The notes under the pieces were generated by a model. That model made no database searches and was not told the DNA's origin. It worked only from the letters and a program-made list of their open reading frames with translations. Below, piece by piece: positions 49,958 through 61,140 of a stretch of DNA of 64,000 nucleotides. This DNA comes from Pelargonium tetragonum (lineage: Eukaryota; Streptophyta; Magnoliopsida; Geraniales; Geraniaceae): the NCBI GenBank assembly GCA_036897445.1, contig JAYMTL010000012.1:153335-217334 (forward strand), written 5' to 3'. Made by a program: the position numbers and the translations under genes. Positions within the stretch are counted from its first letter, which is position 1. Each line of letters begins with the position of its first letter.

Positions 49958-52647
49958 AGCTAACTAGCGCTTTTTTGAGAAATAGAAGTACCTATAAGTA
50001 TACATAGTATTTTATTCTATATTTAAAGGGCAAATACTCATTATGCGTTTGAAGTTAGAGAGTATACAATTTCGTAAATAAGTAAACAACCTTTTACACT
50101 TTTTAGTAGACTATACCCCTACAAAAGATTTAAATTATCAAGCCCACTAGTTGCCACATTTTCTAAAGGTTTTAGAATTACTCTGTAAGAAAAGGAACTG
50201 AAAACGGAAACTCAAGAAGAATTTCGTTTATAGTTAGTAAGGAACAGTAACCCTGCTTTGCAAATCCCCCATAGAAATATACGACCCGCTTGAAGAAGAG
50301 AAAAGCCTATCTATTAGCTATTAATAAGAAAATCTTAATGGGTATCTGAAATTACAGTATAATTAAAGAGCTTTTACCTTAGTAAATGTGCCTAGATATT
50401 AGAACACTAGAACCGAAGTTTAGCTTCTTCCTTAATGAAAAGCTTTTAATCTTGATACCACGGATTGCTTATTCCCTTATTTGCGAAGCGGGTTCCTTGA
50501 GAATTATGCTTGTTGTTAAATAGAATGAGTGTCCCTTTTCTTTCGTATCTCATTATTAAAAGGGTTCTCCTAATGTGTTTCTCTGATATCAAGTAAGGGA
50601 CCCCGAATTTAGGTTAATAAAAAACACTTTTATGATAAACCAAGTCAACGTTAAGACCGGGAAGTGCTGTATCCCCAGGCTATTCTAGTGACAACCAGGG
50701 AAACCCTTTTTAGCTCAAACCTTATTGAGGGTTAACCTTTTAGAGATAGACTAAATCTTAATCTTATACTTCTACGGCTTCCTTATACCTTAAATAGGAA
50801 AGATTTTTTAAAATTTTAAGAATTTTTCAATTTACTTATAAAGATTTAGTGGAATCTATGGTTGATTGCAGCCATCTGTTTACACCAAGGAGAGAAAGTC
50901 CTCTAAGCGAAGGTGGGTAAAACATAAAGCAAGTTTAAAAATGTATATTGGTTAAAAATCTTTAAAATTATTAACTTTAGTAGAGACTTCCGGGTTTGCT
51001 TTGATAATATAAGGAAAGGTCTTGTTCTAATTTTCTAGCATTTCCGTCATTTTTTTTTATATTGGCGCATTCTTAGAATGATAATATGATTTTGTTTTAT
51101 ACCCCTAGCGGTAAGTCTGCAGCTTCAGTCTTTTATCCCAAGTAATACGAGACCTTATTAGCTTATAGTTTTTCCCAATCTCCTATATAAATTTGTGATG
51201 TCCGCCCCCATATATTTTTTATTTGCATACAATTTCTTAGATAAATTAGTATTTTGCCTTCGCTTAGCTATTTAACTTTTATCTATATCTTATTATACGG
51301 AAGACCCTAGATTCACACTAGCTAAAGGTCGCTGCCGTATTTTAATGACTACGTAACTCTATTCTAGTTATTTGCATAACAGGTAAGTTTGTTGTACTAA
51401 TCCGTGCGTATTTTTTAGGTGTTTAGAATAACAGCGGTAAAGATAGCTTAACAAAAAAGGAAAGATTGCTACTAAATTTCATTTTGTTAACTAATAGTAT
51501 AAACTGGATGGAAATTCCTCTAGGAAAAATTCCCATTTGTATTTGTGGAGATTTGCAGGAGATCCTCTTTTTTCTAGTAGTGTACTAGTAATAAGAAAAG
51601 AATATCATAGGTTATACGAATATACCAAGGTATGAAACTTTTGCAGAAAATTTATAAGCTAAGTCAAAGACAAGTATTGCCTTTTAGGGGCCTTGTTTAG
51701 TAATATATAGATCTCAATATTAAATTAAAGACCCTGCGCAGCACTCCTAGTACTACAAACAAGACTCCTTTGGATAAAATCTTTAGAAATAATAAACTAC
51801 AGATGTACCCACAATAAGAACAGAATCTTCATTTTTACTATATAGCGGGCCCTATATATAAGAGATCCCTAGAATAAGAAATATGAATAAGAAGGGTTCA
51901 ATAACAAAAAGGGACTCTCTTACCAGAGTTTTGCTCTTGCAGTCAGCTCGGCCAAGCATACCTAAAAAGTCCCTCCGTATAGAACCCAGAACCCTATATA
52001 TATATTAATTCGTGTATACTTAACTTGAAGTAATTGTAATCACTTACAATAAGGATCTAGGTTGTGCATTTGCAAGTAGTAAAGTTATAGGCTTTCAGTG
52101 AAATATACTAAAACATATCCAGGAATAAGCTAACAGGAATCTGAAACCGATGACGTACTTGTCACACTCTACTTGAAAAAGGAGGTATAAAATAGACTCG
52201 CAAAGAAGAAGGGCTCTAATTAGAGAATAGGGAGGGCTTTAATGGAGATAGGTCTTAAGTAATGTTACAGATAGGAGAGATTCCTTTATTTAAGCAATTC
52301 TTTCTGGCTTTCAAAATCTAAAGAATAATCTCTATATCTTGATTTAGAAATTCTTGACTATAATTTAAAGAGGAACTCTAATCAGATTAGAACCAATGTA
52401 CATATCCTAAATTTTTGTTTGATGTCATTTTCGTTGTCATAACTAAAAAAGATTCTATAGGCTACTTATGAGCTCTTGGTTTCAAGATAAAGTAAAAGTT
52501 TCCAGTAAATACAAGTATAGAATTTTATTTAAGGGATAATTTGCTGTTAGTATTCTCCATTTAGCTTAACTAGAATCTTTACAGCTTTGCGGGCAATGAA
52601 AAGGAGGTAGTTAACAGAGTACATGAAGGTGTTGGTTTTTGGTCCTG

Positions 52648-52661
52648 TATGACTAACCGAG
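52648..52661. repeat. Dispersed 14-bp repeat (TATGACTAACCGAG), copy 2
   Basis: Exact match to 25992-26005. Downstream it continues as TTCGGCCCCGACCCC, an unusually G+C-rich stretch for this neighbourhood. Confidence 0.6.
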
Positions 52662-52784
52662 TTCGGCCCCGACCCCTTGGTATTGTCAAAAGAGGATTTG
52701 TTTAGACAAGTTATGCTTTTTTGTATGCGTGAATGTATAACTTACTTTATATGAAAAGTCTCGATAAAATCTTTTGCCTTTGTA

Positions 52785-52812
52785 AAATTAGAGTTCTTTA
52801 TAATTCTAATTT
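52785..52812. repeat. Hairpin, 11-bp stem
   Basis: AAATTAGAGTT (52785-52795) pairs with AATTCTAATTT (52802-52812) in eleven positions, one of them a G-T wobble, around the six-base loop CTTTAT. It is compact enough to form in RNA or as a cruciform. Confidence 0.75.
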
Positions 52813-53178
52813 ATGGTAATGGAAAACAAGAGTTAATAAACATAAAGCGTTCCTAAGCAAGAGATTTTTAGATAACAAATAGAATGCCTACGAAGTTCGT
52901 AAAAAAGTGTCCGCGCGGGTTCCCTTCTATACGCGCTCGGGTTTTGGACTTGTTTGCGAGAGGAAACCCTCTAACAGGAAACTTTAAAAGGTAAAGAATG
53001 ATAATTAAGATAAGGGGTTAATGTTAATTTTTGTGTAATGTCCAGCACTACTTTTGATGTATAAATAAAATATCAGGGGATTGGTATATTACTTACTCAT
53101 TATAGGTAGGACCCCTTTATCTTTGGAATAAAAGGAGTTTTACATCTCTATAAATTATTAAGCGTCAGTCTAGGGTTC

Positions 53179-53194
53179 CTTACAATCTTACAAT
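53179..53194. repeat. 8-bp tandem duplication (CTTACAAT x2)
   Basis: Two exact adjacent copies of CTTACAAT. Confidence 0.75.
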
Positions 53195-56100
53195 ACAGCA
53201 GGGTTTGCTCAATGCATTTTTTTGTCAACGGGAGCATCCCTTTATGGGCTTCCTTGTAACCCTCTCTTTGTCTCCTTATTAGACTAGAAGACTTTTCTTA
53301 ATGACGAGCTTTCTAAAGAATCCTCTATTACAATCATAAATGGGTTCCGCTAGAGCGCTTCTCTGCTTTCAGGGAGAGGAATTTACTCTAGGGTAGAGTT
53401 ATCTAATTACAACACAAAAAAATATAGCATCGCTTTTTATAGAATACGAGTAGTTTTATATTGGCGTAGTTCTGCCTTTAAGAGGTTAAGGGGAAGCTTT
53501 TAGGCTTTTGTGTAAACTGGAAGAAAACTTTTTTACTTATAAATTTCCGCTAGAGTACCCCTCCCTTTCTTTTTTGTGTTATCTTTTATAATTAGATAAT
53601 CCGACAAAGCAAGTCTCCTTTTAGAACTAAGGGACCTGTAGAACGGGTAGGATTCTCTGATTAAAGTCTATTCCTTGGCAAGCGGCTTAAGACGAGGACT
53701 CGAGGGCCTATTTTAAAGGTTCAGCCCGAGGATTTTTGTTTTGTTTATCGACTTATACTGGGCCTTGTATTTACTTTACAGGATTTTGCAATAATTTTTA
53801 GTACTGATAATGAATTGAAGCTCACTTTCCGCGTATCTCTCTTACAAAATAAAATCACTTTTTCTAAAATAGAAGTTTTTCCTAAGGTTGTTCTTAAGCA
53901 GGTTACTATATGTGTTAAGTGGGCGGCAATCTTGAAGGTAATTCGGGTCTGTGAAATTATAAAAAACATACAAGGGTTCAAGTCTGTATTGTCTTAAGCT
54001 ACTGGGTTTCTAATGGGTACCCGTTAGATCGACCTTTTTACTTCTGTGCCGCGGGTTCTCGTATACCCTATTCCTAAAAAGTAAATAGAATTCTTAAGGC
54101 AACTCCTTAACTTGCGGAAAGAATTTTATATCCGATTCCTGCTAAGTCTAGTAAGCCAGGCTCCTCTTGAAAAAATGCCACTGGCAAATTCGTACAGACA
54201 TAACAAGAGCTAATTATTCTTTTGGTACCTCTTTTTTAGACCTATTCAATGTTTTTTTAAGGGGTTTCTACCTCAAAAAATAGAAATTTAAAAGCTTCGA
54301 ACTAACTAGGAGCGGGTAATTTATACATTTCGTTGTAAAAAAAGGATAAGTTTAACTTTTACTGGGCAAGTTTTTTTAATAATTAGATACTTGACTACAA
54401 ATATACAAATAGAAGTCCTTGACTTGTTGTGTGAAATCCTAACTTTCTTATGGACAAAAGTCTTTAATGACTTAAGTAGTTTAATTTGGCAGTGCATTTG
54501 TAAATAAGGAGTCTCCTATCGGATCGAAGGGTACAAAGTTTTTGCATATAATATACCTCTAAACTAGACCAGGATTTGTCTTATATAATTTAATTAAGTA
54601 AAAGTTAAAGATCCTCAAGGAATATCTGTATTCTCGCCAGGATTTAGGAGTTAAGTACATTTTTATATATCTAGAATGTTAAGATCAATAGGAGGAATGC
54701 TACAGGTTTTGAGCTCTATTCTGTGATATAAATTTCATATTAATTTTATACCATTCACCTTAGAGTGTACTCCCTATGAATGTAACTAAAAAAGCCCTAA
54801 GGGCTCTTTCGCTATAATGTATCCAGTATCTCTTTGAAATTTGTAATTGTTTGGAAACTTTTAGGAAACAAATAAAAGCAGGTCTTGGGCGGACCTATTT
54901 TTATGCTTAAAAGGACTTGATTTCACGAGCCCCCTCGAAAAAGAATAGGAGATTCTGGGTGTAGATAAGCAAAAAACTTGTTAACAACCTTGAAGAGTAC
55001 CCCTGAGTTTTGTGCTTTTAGAGAGCCCTGGGAAAATTGGCATTTTATCTTTTTCTGGGTATGAAAACAGGGGAAGCGGCTATGTTCCTAAAGCCTTAAA
55101 AATAGGAAGAAGTCACAAGGAACTTAAGTAATGAATTTCCAGAAACTGAACAGAAGTTTAAAGCATTATTAACGTATTACACAAAGCGCCCTAAACAACA
55201 ACCTCTATGCTGAGTAAACACCTAAGGTTCCCTTTATAAATAATTTTGCACCTTCTTTTGTAAATAATTTCTGTGTTTTAGATTTCATAGCTTAGAATAC
55301 TGAAAAAGGGTCCGCTTTTACTTTCATTTTCTTAAGATTTCACGGGGCTCGAAGCCTCCGTGCTTCTGCTAGTAGAGATTCTTGAAGAGCGCCTCTTGTT
55401 AGAAGTCAAGTAGGAAACCCGCCCGAAGGAAAACCTATCTATTTTATCATAATAGAAAATTCTTAAACAAGGATACCCTTAATAGGACCCGGCAAGGACG
55501 TAAAAACACCCTTTCTAAGGAACTTCTTACGCTGTTTACAAGATCCTAGATCATAACAAAAAGGGGCTAACTAAACTTGTGCGAAGGGAGTTGCTCCTTT
55601 TCTTGTGAAGTTGAGAAAGTAAAAATGAAACGTTCCTCTAGAGAGAAGTAGGGAGTTTAAGCGGGTTACCGGAGAAAGCAATTAAATTTAGAGTAATCCG
55701 TGGATATAAAGATAACACCTGTTTTGACTTGTGTTAATAGGCAAAAAATCCTTAATATCTAAGAGATACCTTTGGTTATTATACTTTATGGAAACTCAAA
55801 ATCAATTAGACCCCTTTCTCTACTCTATTAAAAAAGCACCCTGTTTTTGAAAAACCAAGAATTTTCGAACGAGGAGTGTTTCTTGTTTTTAATGAAAGAA
55901 TAAAGAATATAGACTCCCTAAAAATTTTATATCTATATTACTTAAATTACTTAAGTACTTGTCAGGTTGTTCCACTCAGAATACCTTGAAAAGATTGCCG
56001 AGTTAATCCATAATTTTTGAGAAATTTCGTTGAAGGACCTCCGCTAGCTTTGTTTCTTGTTTCGAAACCGACAAACCTTTTTAAAGGCCCATTCCTTATG

Positions 56101-57811
56101 GAACCCCCGGGCCTAGGTGCTAGAGTGCAGGGAAATGGCCGTACATTTGATTTAACATAGGAAGCGTTGTCTTACTAATACCGAAGGGAAGGGGTCTCCT
56201 AAATTTCCGTGACAGTTAATACGCATATCTAATCAGCACGAAAGGTCCTCGGTTTACTGACTTAAGCAGGTATGCCTTGCGGTGAGCTTTAAATATAGTA
56301 AGTACTAGACTAAATTTATTGCATAAAATGGGACTTTTGAAACCCATAAAAAATTAGGAGACTCACAGCTCTACAAGGTATTATCCTGCTTTTTCAAGGA
56401 TTAAAGCTAACAATTTATCCATAGTTAATAAGGTATAGAATCTTAGTATATATTTATTGTCGGTTGACTCTTTTTTTAGGGATTCAAAAAGGATATAATA
56501 AAGCTTTAGAAAGGTCCTAAAAAATAGGATAAAAAGTAAGGAGTTAGGCCTAGAAGCTGCAAGTAGATACCCCACTTTCCTTACAAAAATGAAAAAAAAA
56601 AGAGACTAAGAAACTTTGGTATAAAAAATCTTTCCCGCTACATTTTCGGGAATTGGAGAGCCCTTTAAAAACCAATTTCATTTTCTTATAACCAAAAGAA
56701 ATTCTATATGTTATATAGTGCTGACTTTAGAAATAACGTAACCTATGCCGTATACTGCAGTAGCGAAAACCTAATATAACGGGACTTTTGCTCGAGTTAA
56801 CTAGTCCTAGAGAAAGATAAAAAGCTCACGACCTTAAAATTATTAACAAAATTAATAGTTACGAGTTCCTGAACAAGCGGGTAACAATATCTAACTCTAT
56901 CCGCGCTAAGAGAGTACTTCAAAGGAACTTCTTGGATCCTTTTTCCTGGGCATAAGTCGGAGGGGGAGTTTATAAAAGTTTTTTTAAGAAAGAAGTTTAG
57001 TATAGCAAGTTTATTACAGCCAAAAAGCCCTACAGTCCTACGCGGATCTGTCCTTATTCTGCTATTACGTTCTTGATTCGAAGAAATTGTCCCGCAGAGA
57101 AAGCTCAATTAGTAAAGGGTGTTGATAAAAAGAGAGGGGCGCGTTTTGAACAGGAATGTGAGAAATAAAAGTAAAAAATTTTTAAGTATTCGTATAATTA
57201 GCGATAGCTTTACTTTCTGTTTCCAGGAGCTCCTAACGAGGAAGATAAAATAAATCAACAAGACACCTACCAACAAACAATACTACAGGCCTAGGGATTT
57301 CTCGCAGCGGGTAGTTTCTATATTCCTTAGACAAGTAAGCGTTTCTCAAAAATCAAAATACTAATAGATAAAGCAGCAACCTTCTAAAAATATTAAGAAC
57401 TTAGGATAATTGTGTATAAGAAGTGGATCCTGTTGAAAAAGGGTATCCATTTCTTTTGGGGGCTTTCTCTAGTATTTGAAACCTTTTTCGGCTAGGCCTG
57501 CATATGCATTCTTACATAGTCAAAAGGGGCTTCTTCTTGGGTTATTCTTGATTGAGGCATTTCCCAGAGTGACGGAATCGCTGTTACCCATTGTCTCTGC
57601 TTAGCGATGCCTATTCTCTTTATTATATAGGCTAAGAGCTCCTCTATAAGGAAGAACCTAAACCCTTTTGAAGGGAAGTAAGGATGAAATTCAAGCTCTT
57701 AATCTTAATTCCTTTTATTGTTAGTTAGCAAACAGGCGGTTGAAACCCTAGGGAAAGCTCCGTTAATAGATAGCTCTTCCAGTTCGTAAAGTCGCAAGGT
57801 TTAACAACCAG

Positions 57812-57827
57812 TAATGAACTAATGAAC
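57812..57827. repeat. 8-bp tandem duplication (TAATGAAC x2)
   Basis: Two exact adjacent copies of TAATGAAC. Confidence 0.8.
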
Positions 57828-60168
57828 TTAGGTATCGGGGACTTATTAGTTAGGTTTCTTTTGAATTCTAATTCCCGAAGTTAGTACGGGTAAAAAGTCT
57901 CCTTTTCCCGGTATCTACAAGTTTTGTCTCCTCCCCATAGCGATAAACATAGGGAGCAAGAGTAATTAAACTTACATAGAATAGGATAAATACTAATAAT
58001 AGGGTAGCTTACAAGTGGTTTAATAAAAGGGAGTCCCATATGCAAAGAAAAGTGCTTACTTGACAATTTCTAAAAAAAAAGAAATTTTCATATTCCCTAT
58101 TTGCAAGCTTTTAAGGGAGTAGTTCTTAATATTAGTGTTTTGTTGTTAGGAGTTGGCCCCTATCATAAGGAGTTGAAACCCTCTAGCTAGAAAAGCTAAG
58201 GGATAGCTGCCAGGGAGAACCTGTAAGATGCACTTAACAAATAGGTAAGAATTCCCTAATCAAATTAGTCCCTGGAAAAGTAAGGGAAGGTTTTCCTCAT
58301 ATGTTATTTTTAGTATAGGGGCCTGCTGTTAGTTAAAATGAAAAGAGCTTTTTTATGTGGCAAGCCAATAGGGAAACTTCTCTATTTTTAAGGATAAGGA
58401 TTTTTTTCTCCATTTTAGGATTTGCTTCGATTTTTACTAGACTTAATTGCAGGAATTTCAACCGCCAATTTTTGGATTTAACCCTGTACAAAGTATTCAT
58501 AATATGCTAACACAACAAATCCAAATACACTAAAGAAAACCCCTCTAATCTAAAAAGGAGACTCCTTAAAAAGTAGAACTAACAGGTATAATTACAGCTT
58601 CAAATTTTCTCCTACACGGACTTAACTTATATAAGCAATGCTACCCCACGTTTGTATTATCTCCCTACTAGGATTTCCTTACATTGAAAAAGCGGGAGTT
58701 CTTACTCGACCCCGCAGAAGTAATTGTGAAAAGCAATATTTAGGTTCTATCTTTTGTTCCTCAAGATTCTCTTAAATAAGAGATCTCTAATGCTGACTCC
58801 CTAAAGTTATAGCCCGGGTTATATCGGAATTATAAAAAAGGGAGTAATTCTCCATAGTAAAGCGCTCAAATTCTGAGTGGTTTTTTTGCAAGCAAGTGTG
58901 TCAGTTTTTTCGGTATCCTTTTTTAGGAATTCTATTAAGTAAGAAGGTAATAAGTAAAAGGTAAAGTAGGAGGAATCCTAATAAGGAAAACATAGGAAAT
59001 AAAGGCTCAAATGTACCCAGCCCTTACGACCACTAAGCTAGTGTTTTTAAGCGATTCAAGATAAGAACCTTGCCTTTATTCTAATGAATCTAAGTTACTT
59101 TGTTTCTAAAGTTTCCTCCATTTTTATCCCGTTTTTCTTTTTACCATTTCTGTGCAGTTGTCTTAAAGTAAGGCTTGCTTCGTATTCCCGGGTTTCCTAT
59201 ACGGGAGCTCTTGGCAGCGTTAATTGCGAAACTCAAACCTTAGAAAACCCCGTAATTCTACCTTGCCTTGCTCCCAAAAAAAGAATATTAGCGAACCCCT
59301 AGGATAACTTATATTATACTAATCGTTAACCCTGCTACTTCTTTTAAAAATACCTTAAACCTTTGTACGTTTCATTTTCCGTATTTTTTATACAAAAAGT
59401 GCTTGTTATCAGTAATAGTAAACGCATAAAAACAAAGTAACATAAAAAAGAGCAACCCTTGCTTTCTTACACAGCTATTTATTTGTTTTAACTAAGAAAG
59501 AAAAAAAGGGAACACCAACAACAAGAAAAAGAACTTCTTCGAAGAAACTTTTTTGTGAAAAACTCTTATTCATAACTTCATTCTTATGCCCTACTAACGG
59601 ACCTACCCTCTTAGCTAGACTCCCCTTCTTATGGACGTTGGTAGCTACTGGATTAGGATTCCCTGCTTTAAATCAGTTCCCCTTTGTAAGTATTGTCTTC
59701 TTATCTTATAGAGATTAATAAGAGTATTTTAAGATATTTTAGTATTAAGCCGGCGCTCTAGGAATGGAGTATAGGGATACTCTAGGATTTTAGATTCTTA
59801 AGAATTGAATTGCAGGGGGCTTTCTGGGTGCTAAACAAGTAGGGGTTGCTTTTCTGAAAAATGAAAGCAGGTCCTTGTTTCTTTTAGATCGACAGAACAT
59901 GCGACGTATACAGCAGTTTTTATGGACCTAATTATATTGTGGCATACCTTACTCTTTAGCGGCAGGGATTGACAAGCCTCGAGATGTTTAGTCTTTCAGA
60001 GTTTCTTCTTACTTTGTTTGTTGTTTTGACCTTTTAAAGATACGAAATGACTTTATTTAGACTTTTTATTCAAAATGTATATAATTTAATAAAACATAGA
60101 GCGGAAGTTTCCTGGCTAGCAAAAAAGTATATGAAATGAAAATCATCTCAAAATTCAAAAATTCTAGA

Positions 60169-60190
60169 GGCAAATGGAAATCTCTTTGCC
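60169..60190. repeat. Short hairpin, 6-bp stem
   Basis: GGCAAA (60169-60174) pairs with TTTGCC (60185-60190) around a ten-base loop. A modest structure of no evident function. Confidence 0.5.
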
Positions 60191-60560
60191 TTGACTCGGG
60201 ATTCTTGCTTCCCTTGGGCTCCCCTTATTGATCCCTAATTTGTACCTGATTAGTAGTTCTTAGAATCCTTAGAGCATCCATTCCTAAATCTTTCTACTAT
60301 CTCTCTAAACCTAAAATAAGTTAAGCTTTTACCCTAAGATTCAAATAAAAAAATCCCTGTTTTACTTTTAGTGTCCTTTATTACAAATCCTTTGTACTTA
60401 GAAACGACTCTTTACTCTAGTAAAAAACCCTTCCTATTAGACTCCCCCTTACCCTCAGGATTACCTCGCGCTCGTAAAGTGTCTAACTTTATTATAAAAA
60501 AAGCTCTACTCTCACACAGGATGATTTTAAATTGAAAAGCGAGAAATAATTACATTACCT

Positions 60561-61140
60561 TGGTTACATCCTATTTTAAATTGCAGATTGCTTATATTAA
60601 ACTGGATTTCATTTAGAAACTAAAGATTTAACAGCAAGAGTTAGAAGAGAGGTTTAAAGAAGGGCTTGAAAGACACCTATAGCTTAAGGTTTTTTAGACT
60701 AAAGTAATTTGATAGGACTCGAACCCTTGTATTTTCTGGATTAACTCACATCTGGTTTTAATAGTTGCCGCGGTAAGGGTATTCGCCCTCTCTCAAGCAG
60801 CCCTAATTACACAAAAGGAAAAATGTTAATGGATCTACTATTAAGAGTTTTTCAAAACATTTTTGGATATTCCATCAATTTGTGGGGATTGTATGTCATG
60901 TAAGTTTCCTTAGTAAGCTAGTTCGTTTAGTTGAAGATACAATTGCCTCCTAATTCTTTTCTGCAAAGTACTGATTCTAAGGGTTTTATAGAATTTTCCC
61001 TAAGTTATTTTGGAACCTATGAATAGTGTTACAGCTACTCTTTTCAATGGATCGCTTAACCTTGATCGAGGAAGATGGCTAGAAAATTCCACGTTTCGCA
61101 AATTAAAGTTGAGAGCTTTGGTTAGGCTCCATCAAAAAGG
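60561..61140. other. Non-coding stretch, less dense in islands
   Basis: No gene is seen. Islands are sparser and the text resembles the 23.64-25.56 kb block. A degenerate tRNA-like sequence on the minus strand is listed separately. The limits are approximate. Confidence 0.35.
60705..60809 (-). pseudogene. Possible decayed tRNA
   Basis: On the minus strand TAATTAG (from 60803-60809) can pair in six of seven positions with CAAATTA (from 60705-60711) as an acceptor stem. Directly next to it AAGGG-TTCGAGT-CCTAT (60712-60728) is a T arm with a good loop and four of five stem positions pairing (one a wobble). The total of 105 nt is long for a tRNA, no convincing D or anticodon arm was found, and the amino acid cannot be named. 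It could be a decayed tRNA, one with an insertion, or chance. Confidence 0.25.

Larger units (their letters stand above)
49616..60560. other. AT-rich non-coding spacer with G/C islands
   Basis: No gene is seen. The longest frame of the window (103 codons, minus, 56797-57108) lies here but shows no recognisable family. Islands are frequent. AAAATGAAA occurs at 55622, 56586, 58335 and 59858, its reverse complement at 51477, 55322, 56676 and 59370. Tandem duplications at 49942, 53179 and 57812 and hairpins at 52785 and 60169 are listed separately. Confidence 0.6.

Noticed and set aside
53745-53997. A second pair of overlapping frames on opposite strands (78 and 60 codons).
   Set aside because: Same reasoning as at 13811; no motif in either product.
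56235-56248. AGCACGAAAGGTCC, close to the large-subunit rRNA sarcin-ricin loop.
   Set aside because: It differs at two positions of a nearly invariant motif and no other large-subunit sequence is near.
56797-57108. The longest open frame, 103 codons on the minus strand.
   Set aside because: No family, membrane pattern, conserved motif or neighbour supports it. One frame of this length is expected by chance in 64 kb of this composition.
60767-60776. GCCGCGGTAA, identical to part of the small-subunit rRNA 530 loop.
   Set aside because: The preceding CAGCA and the following conserved bases are missing, and the site lies inside the tRNA-like stretch in a different context.
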